64,000 nt of DNA from Sphingomonas sp. JUb134 (lineage in GTDB: Bacteria; Pseudomonadota; Alphaproteobacteria; Sphingomonadales; Sphingomonadaceae). The stretch's first letter is position 1. The number at the start of each line of letters is the position of its first letter. Made by a program: the position numbers and the translations under genes. Shown here piece by piece: positions 53,403 through 62,179 of the stretch. The notes below the pieces were generated by a model, which was not told the origin of the DNA, made no database searches, and was given only the letters and a program-made list of their open reading frames with translations. Location: positions 1 to 64,000 of the forward strand of contig NZ_SLYP02000001.1 in the NCBI RefSeq assembly GCF_004341505.2, in the 5' to 3' direction.

Positions 53403-53656
53403 TCTGGTCCCCTTCCCTGAGATACCCCCGACGCCTGCGAACGCCGCGGCGTCGACATACCGCGACGGCCATGGTGGGCGTCAAGCGACAGCACGTGCGG
53501 CGTCTTTGTGCACCCGCAGCATTGCATCGGCGACTCCAGACGCCAAATTGCGGGTTCATGTCTTTGCACCTCCCGCACGGACTCGATCCGCGCAACTTCC
53601 TTCGCCCGCGGCGTCGCGGCATCGCTTCCGTCCACTCCGAAGTGCGCGACGGCATC

Positions 53657-55102
53657 GTGCCGGCGGGGGAGCGGATCGCCGAGACCACCGACCAACAGGG
53701 CGGCGCGCCGGCGAGCGCCAACTACCGGACGGTGGCGCTGATCATCGCCTGCGCGATGTTCATGGAGAATCTCGACGCCACCGTGCTCGCGACGGCGCTC
53801 CCGACGATGGCGCGGGATTTCGGCGTGCGCGCGCCGGAGATGAGCATCGCCCTCACCTCCTATCTGCTCGCGCTCGCCATGTTCATCCCCGCCTCTGGCT
53901 TCGTCGCCGATCGCTTCGGTGCCAAGCCCGTGTTCCGGTGGGCAATCGCGGTATTCGTGCTGGGTTCGCTCGCCTGTGGCCTCGCGCCCAACCTGCCGAC
54001 CATGGCAGTCGCGCGCTTCCTGCAGGGCGTGGGCGGTGCGATGATGATGCCGGTGGGGCGACTGGTGCTGCTGCGCTCCGTCGCCAAGCGCGACATGGTG
54101 TCGGCGATGTCGTGGCTGATCATGCCGGCGCTGATCGGGCCGATCCTGGGTCCGCCGGTAGGCGGCTTCATCGTCACCTATGCCGACTGGCGCTGGATCT
54201 TCTGGCTCAACCTGCCGATCGGCATCGTCGGCTTCGTGTTGGTGGGCAAGTTCATCGCCGACATTCGCGAGGGAGAGGCCCAGCCGTTCGATCGAACCGG
54301 CTTCCTCCTGTCGGCGGCAGCGCTGGGCTGCCTGCTGCTGGGGTTCGAGATGATGAGCCGATCGGAAGGGGCAGGTGTCGCGGTGCCGCTGATCGTCGTC
54401 GGCGCGGTGACCGGCCTGCTCTATGTGCTGCACGCGCGCCGCACCGAACACCCGATCCTCGACCTTTCGCTGATGCGCATCCCGACTTTCCGGCTTTCGG
54501 TCCTGGGCGGCTCGCTGGCGCGGATCACCCAGGGCGCGCAGCCGTTCCTCCTGCCGCTGATGATGCAGCTGGGCTTCGGCCTCACCGCCGCGCAGAGCGG
54601 CGGGATGACGGTTGCCACCGCGATCGGATCGTTCGGGATGAAGGGCGTGGCACGCCGCCTGCTTCATCGCTTCGGCTTCCGGTCTAGCCTGGTGGTGATG
54701 GGCGTGCTCGGCACGGCGGCCTACGCGGTCTGCGGCCTGTTCCGCCCGGATTGGCCGCTGCCAGCGATCTTTGCGGTGCTGGTGGTCTCGGGCTTCCTGA
54801 TGTCGTTCCAGTTCACCGCCTACAACACCATCGCCTACGACGAGATCGACAAGGAGCGGATGAGCGCGGCGACCAGCTTCTACTCGACGTTCCAGCAGCT
54901 GATGCTGTCGCTCGGCATCTGTACGGCCAGCGTCGCGCTGCACGTATCGATGGGCGCGAGCGGCCGGGCGAGCCCAGGCTTCCCCGACTTCTCCGCCGCA
55001 TTCTGGACGGTGACGGCGATCTCGCTGGCAGCACTGCTGGTCAACCTGCGCTTCGACCCGCAGGCGGGCGCCGAGCTGAGCGGCCGGGCGAAGCCGGCGT
55101 AA
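53657..55102 (+). CDS. MFS transporter, DHA2 (EmrB/QacA-like) drug:proton antiporter
   Basis: A 13- to 14-helix exporter. The N-terminal block NLDATVLATALPTMARDFGV is the conserved first-helix D1 motif of DHA2 pumps; motif A is GFVADRFGAKPVFRWA, and motif C is close to PALIGPILGPPVGGFI. Further helices include FIVTYADWRWIFWLNLPIGI. The 3' half carries GGSLARITQGAQPFLLPLMM and SFGMKGVARRLLHRFGF. Length about 480 residues from GTG 53657. Earlier in-frame starts (GTG 53642, ATG 53558) give an Arg-rich leader without ribosome binding site, so I favour 53657, but the start is uncertain. Substrates cannot be predicted. Confidence 0.88.
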   Translation: MPAGERIAETTDQQGGAPASANYRTVALIIACAMFMENLDATVLATALPTMARDFGVRAPEMSIALTSYLLALAMFIPASGFVADRFGAKPVFRWAIAVFVLGSLACGLAPNLPTMAVARFLQGVGGAMMMPVGRLVLLRSVAKRDMVSAMSWLIMPALIGPILGPPVGGFIVTYADWRWIFWLNLPIGIVGFVLVGKFIADIREGEAQPFDRTGFLLSAAALGCLLLGFEMMSRSEGAGVAVPLIVVGAVTGLLYVLHARRTEHPILDLSLMRIPTFRLSVLGGSLARITQGAQPFLLPLMMQLGFGLTAAQSGGMTVATAIGSFGMKGVARRLLHRFGFRSSLVVMGVLGTAAYAVCGLFRPDWPLPAIFAVLVVSGFLMSFQFTAYNTIAYDEIDKERMSAATSFYSTFQQLMLSLGICTASVALHVSMGASGRASPGFPDFSAAFWTVTAISLAALLVNLRFDPQAGAELSGRAKPA

Positions 55103-55174
55103 TCCGATCCCGCCGCTTGCCGCCGGGCGGTGCGCTGCATAGACCCGAACCACTGGAACTTGTGGGGGTCGTCG

Positions 55175-56965
55175 ATGCGCTCTGGTCTGTTTGCCCTGTT
55201 GCTCCTGGCCGGGGCGACGTTGCCCGGCAGCGCGATCGTCGCCAAGCCTGCAGCACCCGCCGCCGCTTCCGCACAGGACGCGGCGTTCGAAGCGCTGGGC
55301 AAGCGTTTCCTGGACGAGATGGCGCGGCTGCGCCCGACCTATGCGACGTATCTGGGCGACCATCGCTTCGATGCAGAGGTCGACGACCTGTCCGCCGCGG
55401 GCCGTGGGCGCGAGGTAGCGGCGCTGAAGCGTACCCAGGCGGCGCTGGCGCGGATCGATCGCAGCAAGCTGAGCCGCGAGAACCAGGTCGATGCGGCGCT
55501 GCTCGCCAACGAGCTCGCCTACCAGCTGTGGACGATCGAGACGCTGAAGCCCCACGAATGGGACCCGCAGGGCGCCAACGAGTCCGTTTCCGGAGGCCTC
55601 TACCTGCTCGCCGCGCGCGACTTTGCGCCGTGGCCGCAGCGGCTGCGGGCGGCGATCGCGCGGATGGAGAAGACGCCGCAGCTGTTCCAGCAGATGCGCG
55701 CCAGCCTGGTACCCGCACGCGTGCCGGAGGTGTTCGCGAAGACCGTGGCACAGCAGAACTCGGGCGTGCTGCAGATCGCCGAGGGGATGCTGGCGCCGCA
55801 CAAGGGCGAGCTTTCCGCCGCCGACCAGAAGCGCTTCGATGCCGCGCTCGCAACGCTCAAGACGGCGGTCGCGGACCAGCAGAAGTGGCTCGACACGGTG
55901 CTGGTGCCGCAGGCGAAGGGCGATTTCCGGCTTGGCGCCAACCTCTATGACCAGAAGCTGCGCTTCGCCCTGGTGACCGATCTCACCCGGCCCGAGATCA
56001 AGGCGCGGGCGCTCAAGGCCAAGGCGGATGCGCGGGCGGAGATGTATGCGATCGCGCGCACCGTGCTGGCGGGCAAGCCGAACGCGCCGGCGCTCCCCGC
56101 CTCCCCTACGCCCGCCCAGCAGCAGAAGGCGATCGAGGCGGCGCTGGAGCTGACCTATGCCAAGCACCCCGCACGGGGCGGCGTGATCGCGGAGGCGACC
56201 AAGACGCTCCAGCAGGCGACCGCGTTCGTGCGCGCCAAGAATCTCATCACCGTGCCCGACACGCCCGTCCAGATCATCGAGATGCCCAAGTTCCGCCAGG
56301 GCGTAGCGGTCGCCTATTGCGACAGCCCGGGGCCGTTCGAGAAGCAGCTCGGCACCTTCTTTGCCGTGTCGCCGATCCCTGAGGACTGGAGCGACGCGCA
56401 GGCGGAGTCCTTCCTGCGCGAATACAACGACTACATGATCCACGACCTGAGCGTGCATGAGGCGATGCCGGGGCATTACCTCCAGATCGCGCACGCCAAC
56501 GAATATCCGTCGATGCTGCGCGCGGTGCTCGCCTCCGGACCGTTCATCGAGGGCTGGGCGGTCTATGCCGAGGGGATGATGGCGGACCAGGGCTATTTGA
56601 ACGGCGATCCGCTGTTCAAGCTCACCGTCCTCAAGATGCGGCTGCGCTCGATCACCAACACGCTGCTCGACATCGGCATCCATACCGAGGGGATGACCGA
56701 GGCGCAGGCGATGGAGCTGATGATGCAGGGCGCGTTCCAGCAGGAGCGCGAGGCCGCCGGCAAGTGGACGCGCGCGCGCCTCTCCTCCACCCAGCTGCTG
56801 AGCTATTTCGTCGGCTACTCCGAGCATCTGGAACTGCGCGCGGCGGCGGAGAAGCGCGAGGGCGCGGCGTTCGACCTGAAGCGCTACAACGATGCGGTGC
56901 TGGCGCACGGATCCCCGCCGGTCCGCTACGTCCGCGCGCTGATGCTGGACGAGGCCATTCACTAG
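55175..56965 (+). CDS. DUF885 family exported metallopeptidase-like protein
   Basis: A 596-residue protein with a signal peptide (RSGLFALLLLAGATLPGSAI). The key motif is HEAMPGHYLQIAHANEYPSM, with the H-E-x3-G-H core at about residue 428, typical of DUF885 proteins and resembling zinc metallopeptidase sites. Other conserved parts are RPTYATYLGDHRFD near the N-terminus, FIEGWAVYAEGMMADQGYLN, a likely third zinc ligand within EGWAVYAE, and the C-terminal VGYSEHLELRAAAEKREGAA. The start is ATG 55175, just before the signal peptide; the ATG at 55130 is longer. A peptidase role is inferred from the motif, not proven. Confidence 0.87.
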   Translation: MRSGLFALLLLAGATLPGSAIVAKPAAPAAASAQDAAFEALGKRFLDEMARLRPTYATYLGDHRFDAEVDDLSAAGRGREVAALKRTQAALARIDRSKLSRENQVDAALLANELAYQLWTIETLKPHEWDPQGANESVSGGLYLLAARDFAPWPQRLRAAIARMEKTPQLFQQMRASLVPARVPEVFAKTVAQQNSGVLQIAEGMLAPHKGELSAADQKRFDAALATLKTAVADQQKWLDTVLVPQAKGDFRLGANLYDQKLRFALVTDLTRPEIKARALKAKADARAEMYAIARTVLAGKPNAPALPASPTPAQQQKAIEAALELTYAKHPARGGVIAEATKTLQQATAFVRAKNLITVPDTPVQIIEMPKFRQGVAVAYCDSPGPFEKQLGTFFAVSPIPEDWSDAQAESFLREYNDYMIHDLSVHEAMPGHYLQIAHANEYPSMLRAVLASGPFIEGWAVYAEGMMADQGYLNGDPLFKLTVLKMRLRSITNTLLDIGIHTEGMTEAQAMELMMQGAFQQEREAAGKWTRARLSSTQLLSYFVGYSEHLELRAAAEKREGAAFDLKRYNDAVLAHGSPPVRYVRALMLDEAIH

Positions 56966-57091
56966 GGCGGGTTCGCCTCCTCGGATCATTTGCCGCTGCC
57001 GGTGGTTGCTGGCGGACGATCCGAGGGAGAAGCCGATTGCCCGAACCCAGCGCCGCGCCGTTCCTCCCCTGTCTGCGGCAGGGGTAAGGGC

Positions 57092-57535
57092 GTGTACCTG
57101 CTCTTCATCCTGTTCGCGGCCGGCGCCGGCATCACCAGCGCGCTCCAGTCGGGCACCAACAATGCCCTGCAAAAGGCGCTGGGCACGCAGCTTTGGACGG
57201 TCTCGATCGTCTCGGTGGTGACGCTCACCGTGTCGCTGCTGCTATCCCTGGCAGCGGGCGAGCGGCTGCCGAGCGGCCAGGCGATCGCGCAGGCGCCGTG
57301 GTGGTCGTGGACCGGGGGCGTGCTCGGCATCGTGTTCGTGCTGGCGACCGTCTATGCCTCCCCCCGGCTGGGCGCGGGGCTGTTCGTAGCGCTGATCGTT
57401 ACCGCCTCCACGGTCGCGGCACTGGTGCTCGACCATTTCGGCTGGATGGGGTTCGAGGTGCACCAGGCGGGCTTCGGTCGCATCGCCGGCGCGGTGCTGA
57501 TGATCCTGGGCGTCGCGCTGATCTCGATCTTCTAG
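57092..57535 (+). CDS. DMT superfamily transporter, YdcZ (DUF606) family
   Basis: A 147-residue inner-membrane protein with four to five helices (VYLLFILFAAGAGITSALQ; TVSIVSVVTLTVSLLLSLA; WTGGVLGIVFVLATVY; AGLFVALIVTASTVAALVLD; IAGAVLMILGVALISIF). The conserved SGTNNALQKALG and VQS-like N-terminal pattern and the half-length size fit YdcZ-type DMT transporters, which pair up to form a pore. Start GTG 57092 with GGGG seven bases upstream. Its stop overlaps the gspK stop on the other strand in a shared CTAG (57532-57535). Substrate unknown. Confidence 0.85.
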   Translation: MYLLFILFAAGAGITSALQSGTNNALQKALGTQLWTVSIVSVVTLTVSLLLSLAAGERLPSGQAIAQAPWWSWTGGVLGIVFVLATVYASPRLGAGLFVALIVTASTVAALVLDHFGWMGFEVHQAGFGRIAGAVLMILGVALISIF

Positions 57536-58419
57536 GCAGCTGGCTTGCGGGGCGCCACGAACGCCGGCGCTTCGGGCGGAACCGCGGCGTTGCGCCAGCG
57601 GGCGACCGGCACCACCACCGGGCCCTCCTCGCCCGCGCGGCGCTGGATCAGGGTGGCGCCTTGCTGCGCGGTGCCGCCCACCGTGGCACGGGTTCGCACC
57701 CAGAAGGTGTTGGAGCGAAGGCTGGCGCCCGGCGGCATGGTCACGCCTTCGTCGGCCAAGTCCTGGAGCGACAGGAAGCCCTGGCGGGTGCGGGTCGCCA
57801 CCAGCCGCTCGGCCACGACGGGATCGTCGAACAGCACCGTCATCAGTTCGGGCGAGGCGGCGTTCAAATTTATCGTCGTGCTGCCCGGCAATGCCGTCGC
57901 CAGCCGCTCGAGCCGGTCGGCGAGTTCGGACGGTACCCCGGAGTAGCGCAGGGGACGCAGGTCGCTGATCGGGCCGTATTCGCGGATCAACCCGACCGCG
58001 ACGGCGAGCTGGTTGTCGTCGAAGCCGGCCGCGCGGCCGATCTTTGCGAACAGCAGCTGGGCGGAGAGGTCATCCTTGCGCACGGCGTTGACGTTGAAGC
58101 GCCCTTCGGCATCCGCGATCGCGAGGTCGAAGCGGCCGCCCTCGATCGGCACGTCGCTATCGGCGATCGCCCCCCAGGGCTCGCTCGCATAGTCTGCATC
58201 CGGCGCGTCGCGCGCATCCCGGCGGAGCGCCACCAGCGCCGAAGTCTCGCCGCCGCGCACGATCGCGAGCGCGCGCGCGGCTTCCCGGGAGCGGATCGCG
58301 CGATCGAGCGCGATTTCCTCCCGGCTGATGAGCAGCAGCACGATGCCGCTGGCGATGGCCACGAACATGAGCACGTTGACGAGGATCATGCCCTCGTCGC
58401 CAGGGGTGCGTCGGCTCAT
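57532..58419 (-). CDS. gspK: Type II secretion minor pseudopilin GspK
   Basis: A 295-residue minor pseudopilin that caps the pseudopilus with GspI and GspJ. The N-terminus has the prepilin features: a short leader (MSRRTPGDEGM) before a hydrophobic helix (ILVNVLMFVAIASGIVLLL). The large C-terminal globular domain (GGRFDLAIADAEGRFNVNAV; TTINLNAASPELMTVLFD; LSLQDLADEGVTMPP) includes the two helix-hairpin-helix-like saposin folds of GspK. The start overlaps the end of gspJ by four bases (ATGA), so K is coupled to J. Expected next are gspL and gspM, but the YdcZ gene follows instead. Confidence 0.92.
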   Translation of the reverse strand: MSRRTPGDEGMILVNVLMFVAIASGIVLLLISREEIALDRAIRSREAARALAIVRGGETSALVALRRDARDAPDADYASEPWGAIADSDVPIEGGRFDLAIADAEGRFNVNAVRKDDLSAQLLFAKIGRAAGFDDNQLAVAVGLIREYGPISDLRPLRYSGVPSELADRLERLATALPGSTTINLNAASPELMTVLFDDPVVAERLVATRTRQGFLSLQDLADEGVTMPPGASLRSNTFWVRTRATVGGTAQQGATLIQRRAGEEGPVVVPVARWRNAAVPPEAPAFVAPRKPAA

Positions 58420-58961
58420 TTCGGCTCGGCCGCGGGAATCGGCAGCGTGACGACGCGGCGGACCGTGCCTGCCATGCCGCTGGGGGCGGAGACTGCAAGC
58501 TCCACGGCCACGGCACGCGGCCAGGCGTCGACCCGCTCCTCGTCGGGAGGCCAGGAGTCGAGCCAGCCGCCGTCGAAATAGCGCCAGCGGGCCGACTGGA
58601 CGCCGCCGAGCACCCGCTGCGCCCGGCCGTCCACCGTGCGGACGAACACGCCGTTGGCGAGGGTGTAGGTAACGGCGAGCGCAGGGCCGCCAAAGCCGCC
58701 GGCGGCACGCGAGAAGGCGACCCGGCCGCCGTCCCCCTGCACGCGCCCGCGCGCGAGCTGGTCGAAGTCGCTAGCAACGACGAACATCGCGCGCTGAACC
58801 TCGGCAATACGGTCGAGCCGCTTCTCGGTGCGGCCCTGGACCGAGAGGATGCTGTCGACCAGCGTGACGCCCGCGACCGCGATCAGCGCGAACAGGCCGA
58901 GCGAGATCATCAGCTCGATGAGGGTGAAGCCGCCCTCCCCGTGCCGGACGGGCTGAGTCAC
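58416..58961 (-). CDS. gspJ: Type II secretion minor pseudopilin GspJ
   Basis: A 181-residue minor pseudopilin. From a GTG (58961) overlapping the stop of the upstream gene it reads VTQPVRHGEGGFTLIELMIS: a prepilin-peptidase site (G-FTLIE, with the +5 glutamate) and N-terminal helix. The globular part has LDRIAEVQRAMFVVASDFDQ, RVAFSRAAGGFGGPALAVTY and ARWRYFDGGWLDSWPPDEER, typical of GspJ. The longer frame (start 59072) lies inside the preceding gene and is not used. Upstream partner is the binding-protein-like gene, not gspI as usual. Confidence 0.9.
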   Translation of the reverse strand: MTQPVRHGEGGFTLIELMISLGLFALIAVAGVTLVDSILSVQGRTEKRLDRIAEVQRAMFVVASDFDQLARGRVQGDGGRVAFSRAAGGFGGPALAVTYTLANGVFVRTVDGRAQRVLGGVQSARWRYFDGGWLDSWPPDEERVDAWPRAVAVELAVSAPSGMAGTVRRVVTLPIPAAEPK

Positions 58962-60034
58962 GCGCCCTGGCTCACCGCCACCTTGGAGTAGCCGTCGCGC
59001 CCGGCGAGCAGGATCGCGAAGCTGCGCGCGCAGCTGCCATCGGTGCGGAAGCGGACGGCGCCCGTCGCGCACTGGAAGCCGCTTTCGGCGAGCAGCCCCT
59101 CGCGGTTGAGGCTGTTGGCGGCGCGCAGCTGGCGAGCGATGCCGGCCGCGTCATAGGCGAGCGCGGCGATGGTCCCCGGGCGGCCGCCGTTGCGCGCCGC
59201 ATAGGCCCCGGCAAAGCCCTCGAACGCCTCCGGATCGGGGCTGGCGATCCACGCGCCTTCGAGCGCGGTGAGCGCTTCGGGGCGATAGTCCACGCCCTGG
59301 AAGGTCGCGAGCAGCTGCACGCTGGCATCGCGCAACGCGCGGGCCGCGGCGAGGAGCGTCGCACCGCCACCCGGCACTAAGACGGCATCGGGCGCATCGC
59401 CGACCGCAGGCAGGGGCGTGCCGGGAGCGACCGTCACCGTCCGGACGGTCATGCCGAGCTCCGCCTCCATCGCCTTGGCCGCATCGACCGAGGCGACGGA
59501 CCAGGCGCCGCCGTCGCCGATCACCAGCACCGTCCGCACGCCACGGGAGCGGGCATATCGCAGGATCGCCTGGGTGCTCTGCGACGCGGTGATGCCGAAC
59601 AGGAAGGCGCCGCTGTTGCGCAGCGCCAAGTCGTTGGAAAAGGCGAGCACCGGCACCTTGCCGCCGGCCGCCTGCACCACCGCCGGCACCTCGGCCGCGG
59701 TGAGCGGCCCGAGCAGCATGCCGGCCTTCGCCTTCAACGCCAGCCGGACGGCAGCGGCAGCCCCCGCCGGGGTGCCCGCGGTGTCGAACACGCGCAGCAT
59801 TCCCGTTTCGGCGGGTGCGCCGGATTGCGGAAGCATCGCCGCCTGCTGCATGCTAAGGCCCAGCGCCGCATGGCTGCCGGTCAACGGCACCAGCAGCGCC
59901 ACGGGCCGGGTTTCCTTCCGCGCCGCCAGCAAGGGAGCAGCGGCCCATGCCGCAGACGATAGCACTAGGGTCGACCGCAGCAGGCGAAGCGTCTGCCGCC
60001 GCGATACTTCCGGAAGGGGCGCGAGCTCAGGCAC
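58958..60034 (-). CDS. Periplasmic-binding-protein (LppC/Peripla_BP_6-like) gene within the type II cluster
   Basis: A 358-residue exported protein. The N-terminus (SRRQTLRLLRSTLVLSSAAW) suggests a signal peptide with an RR but no full Tat motif. The rest has the bilobed type 1 binding-protein fold: VALLVPLTGSHAALGLSMQQ, MLLGPLTAAEVPAVVQAAGG, FGITASQSTQAILRYARSRG, RTVLVIGDGGAWSVASVDAA, AVLVPGGGATLLAAARALRD and AALAYDAAGIARQLRAANSL. These fit LppC-like penicillin-binding-protein activators and amino-acid binding proteins. Its stop overlaps the gspJ start (GTGA), so it is co-expressed with the secretion genes. Start GTG 60034 overlaps the divergent gspN start region by 88 bases. Confidence 0.82.
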   Translation of the reverse strand: MPELAPLPEVSRRQTLRLLRSTLVLSSAAWAAAPLLAARKETRPVALLVPLTGSHAALGLSMQQAAMLPQSGAPAETGMLRVFDTAGTPAGAAAAVRLALKAKAGMLLGPLTAAEVPAVVQAAGGKVPVLAFSNDLALRNSGAFLFGITASQSTQAILRYARSRGVRTVLVIGDGGAWSVASVDAAKAMEAELGMTVRTVTVAPGTPLPAVGDAPDAVLVPGGGATLLAAARALRDASVQLLATFQGVDYRPEALTALEGAWIASPDPEAFEGFAGAYAARNGGRPGTIAALAYDAAGIARQLRAANSLNREGLLAESGFQCATGAVRFRTDGSCARSFAILLAGRDGYSKVAVSQGA

Positions 60035-60720
60035 GGCGGCGCTCTATCGCGTTCGCGGGGTTGGGCATAGCCTCGTTCGCCGTCGCCATGATCGCAACGC
60101 TGCCGGCCAGCGCAGTGCTGTCCGACCGTCCGTGGCGCAGCGGCGTCGCGGGCACGATCTGGAACGGCGAAGTGGGCGTCGCCGGCGGCAGCAAGGTCGA
60201 ATGGCAGTGGGCGCCGCTGCGCTCGCTCACCTCGTTGGGCTTTGCCGTCGACTGGCGGGCGACGGGGCCCGACACCGATCTTGGCGGCCAGGCGCTGTTT
60301 CGCCTGGGGGGCACCGTGCGCCTAGACCGGGTGAGCGGGTCCGCCGACGCGAGCCTGCTCCAGGCGGTGGCGCCGGACCTGCCCTTCACCTGCGACATGA
60401 CCATGCAGGTCGAGCTTCCGCGACTGGTGGCCGGCGGCAGCGACCAGCAGGCGCAGGCGACGATCCTGTCCGACGCCGGCAGCTGCATGGCAAAGCCGGC
60501 GGGCGCCGGAAGCACGGTGCCGGCGATGATCCTGACCGCCGAGCACGTCGGCAGCGAGACGCGCGTCCGCCTGGCGCCGCAGACCCAGCGCCGCCAGACG
60601 CTGGTGGAGGCCGTGCTGGCCGAAGACGGCGCATACCGGGTGACGCTCACCAGCGACGGCGCGGCGGTGCTGCCGTTCACCGGCTTGCCACCGGGCGTGA
60701 CGATCGAGAGCCGGCTGTAG
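59947..60720 (+). CDS. gspN: Type II secretion system protein N
   Basis: A 257-residue inner-membrane-anchored protein. One membrane segment lies at about residues 35-58 (IAFAGLGIASFAVAMIATLP), then a beta-rich periplasmic domain: GVAGTIWNGEVGVAGGSKVEWQW (the typical 'GTxWxG' of GspN), LGFAVDWRATGPDTDLGG, ADASLLQAVAPDLPFTCDMT and LAPQTQRRQTLVEAVLAED. Start ATG 59947 with AAGGGAG nine bases upstream. It is encoded opposite to gspF, gspJ and gspK and overlaps the 5' end of the binding-protein gene. GspN is an optional T2SS part of unclear role. Confidence 0.87.
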   Translation: MPQTIALGSTAAGEASAAAILPEGARAQARRRSIAFAGLGIASFAVAMIATLPASAVLSDRPWRSGVAGTIWNGEVGVAGGSKVEWQWAPLRSLTSLGFAVDWRATGPDTDLGGQALFRLGGTVRLDRVSGSADASLLQAVAPDLPFTCDMTMQVELPRLVAGGSDQQAQATILSDAGSCMAKPAGAGSTVPAMILTAEHVGSETRVRLAPQTQRRQTLVEAVLAEDGAYRVTLTSDGAAVLPFTGLPPGVTIESRL

Positions 60721-60729
60721 GGCGGCGCA

Positions 60730-61956
60730 TCAGATCGTCACCAGATTGTTGAGGTTGATGATCGGCAGCAGGATCGCGAGCACCATCAACAGCACCAGCC
60801 CGCCCATCAGCAGCAGCACCAGCGGCTCGACCAGGGCGACCAGCGTGGCGGTGAGTGCGTCGAGTTCACGCTCCAGCTCGGTCGCGGCGCGGTCGAGTGC
60901 CGGGGCAAGCCGGCCGCTCGATTCGCCGGAGGCGACGATCGCGACCAGCATCGACGGGAACGCCTCCGCCTCCGCCATGGCGGCGCGCAGGCTGAGTCCT
61001 TCGCGGACGCGGTGGGCGACGCCGAGCGCCTTGTCGCGCACCCAGCGGTTGGGCGTGACGGCGGCGGCGGCGTGGAGCGCCTCCACCAGCGGCACCGCGC
61101 TGCCGACCAGGGTCGCGAGGCTGCCGGCGAAGCGTGCGGCATTGTGCTGGCGGCTGAAGCGGCGGAAGGGCCGCCGTTCGGACAGGAAACGATCGACGCG
61201 AAGCCGGTTGGCGGGCACCTTTGCCCAGCGGCCGGCGACGAGCCCCAGTACCAGGGCCGCGACGGCGACATAGAGGCCGTAGTTCTGGATGAAGGCGGAC
61301 AGTGCGATGAGCGCGCGCGTCAGGAACGGCAGCTCGGCGCCGCGCGACACGAACACGCGCACGATGTCCGGCACGACATAGACCATCAGCAGCACCATCA
61401 TCCCGAAGGAGACGGCGGCGAGCAGCGCGGGATAGAGCAGCGCGAGCTGGAGCTTCTGCCCGTTGGCGTGGCGCGTCTCGACGAAGGCGGCGAGGTGGTT
61501 GAGCACGTCCGTCAACCGTCCGGACTGTTCGCCGGCCGCGACGGAAGCGGTGTAGAAACCGGGAAAGGCGCGCGGGTGCTTGGAGAGAGCCGCGGCGAAG
61601 CTGCGGCCGTCGAGGATCGCCGAGCGCACGTCGAGCAACAGCGCGCTCACCGCCGCCTGTTCGGCCTGCCCGGCTACCAGGCGCAGCGACTCCTCGATCG
61701 AGACATCGGAGCCGACCAGGGTCGCGATCTGGCGGGTGATGGTGGCGAGCTGGCGCGGGGTAATGCCGCGCCGACGGAGCGAGGGCAGCCGCAGCGTTCC
61801 GAGCGAGGCGCGCTTCTCCCCCGCGACCTCCACCGACAGCGGCAACAGGGACTGGTCGCGCAGCATCGCGCGGGCCGCAGCGGGGCTCGACGCCTCGATG
61901 ATCCCCTTGCGGGTGGCGCCGCCACGATCGGCGGCGCGATAGGCATAGGCAGTCAT
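60730..61956 (-). CDS. gspF: Type II secretion inner-membrane platform protein GspF
   Basis: A 408-residue polytopic protein. It starts MTAYAYRAADRGGATRKGII. The two GspF domains are at about 70-195 (ITPRQLATITRQIATLVGSD; FAAALSKHPRAFPGFYTASV; AGEQSGRLTDVLNHLA) and 270-395 (FAGSLATLVGSAVPLVEALH; VREGLSLRAAMAEAEAFPSM; IVASGESSGRLAPALDRAAT). Three membrane segments separate and end them (LLAAVSFGMMVLLMVYVVPDI; NYGLYVAVAALVLGLVAG; VLLLMGGLVLLMVLAILLPI). It forms the platform between GspE and the pseudopilus. An inverted repeat (GTTGAGGC-N14-GCCTCAAC, 61989-62018) lies just upstream. Confidence 0.94.
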   Translation of the reverse strand: MTAYAYRAADRGGATRKGIIEASSPAAARAMLRDQSLLPLSVEVAGEKRASLGTLRLPSLRRRGITPRQLATITRQIATLVGSDVSIEESLRLVAGQAEQAAVSALLLDVRSAILDGRSFAAALSKHPRAFPGFYTASVAAGEQSGRLTDVLNHLAAFVETRHANGQKLQLALLYPALLAAVSFGMMVLLMVYVVPDIVRVFVSRGAELPFLTRALIALSAFIQNYGLYVAVAALVLGLVAGRWAKVPANRLRVDRFLSERRPFRRFSRQHNAARFAGSLATLVGSAVPLVEALHAAAAVTPNRWVRDKALGVAHRVREGLSLRAAMAEAEAFPSMLVAIVASGESSGRLAPALDRAATELERELDALTATLVALVEPLVLLLMGGLVLLMVLAILLPIINLNNLVTI

Positions 61957-62179
61957 GCGAGGCCTTCGGGAGCGCGGAAGTTGAGGAAGTTGAGGCTCAA
62001 ACGCACTTCTGCCTCAACCATGTCAGTACCGTGACACAAGGCGTGGACCAGCAAGGCGGCAAAGCGAGACATCGCCGACGACGAAAGCACAAGCGCGCCG
62101 CGTAGGACAGGGGCAAGCCGGCCTCTTGAGCATCGAGCCAGAGTGACGTCATATAGCAGATAAATAAGAGGAGAGGTTG

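Noticed and set aside
53423..53454. CGACGCC/GGCGTCG inverted repeat between 52.7-kb gene and MFS gene
   Set aside because: Seven base pairs in very GC-rich DNA with no regulator gene nearby; likely chance.
52901..57172. 1423-codon minus-strand ORF across the MFS, DUF885 and YdcZ genes
   Set aside because: Spans three well-supported plus-strand genes and their gaps; composition is Arg/His-rich without any recognisable motif.
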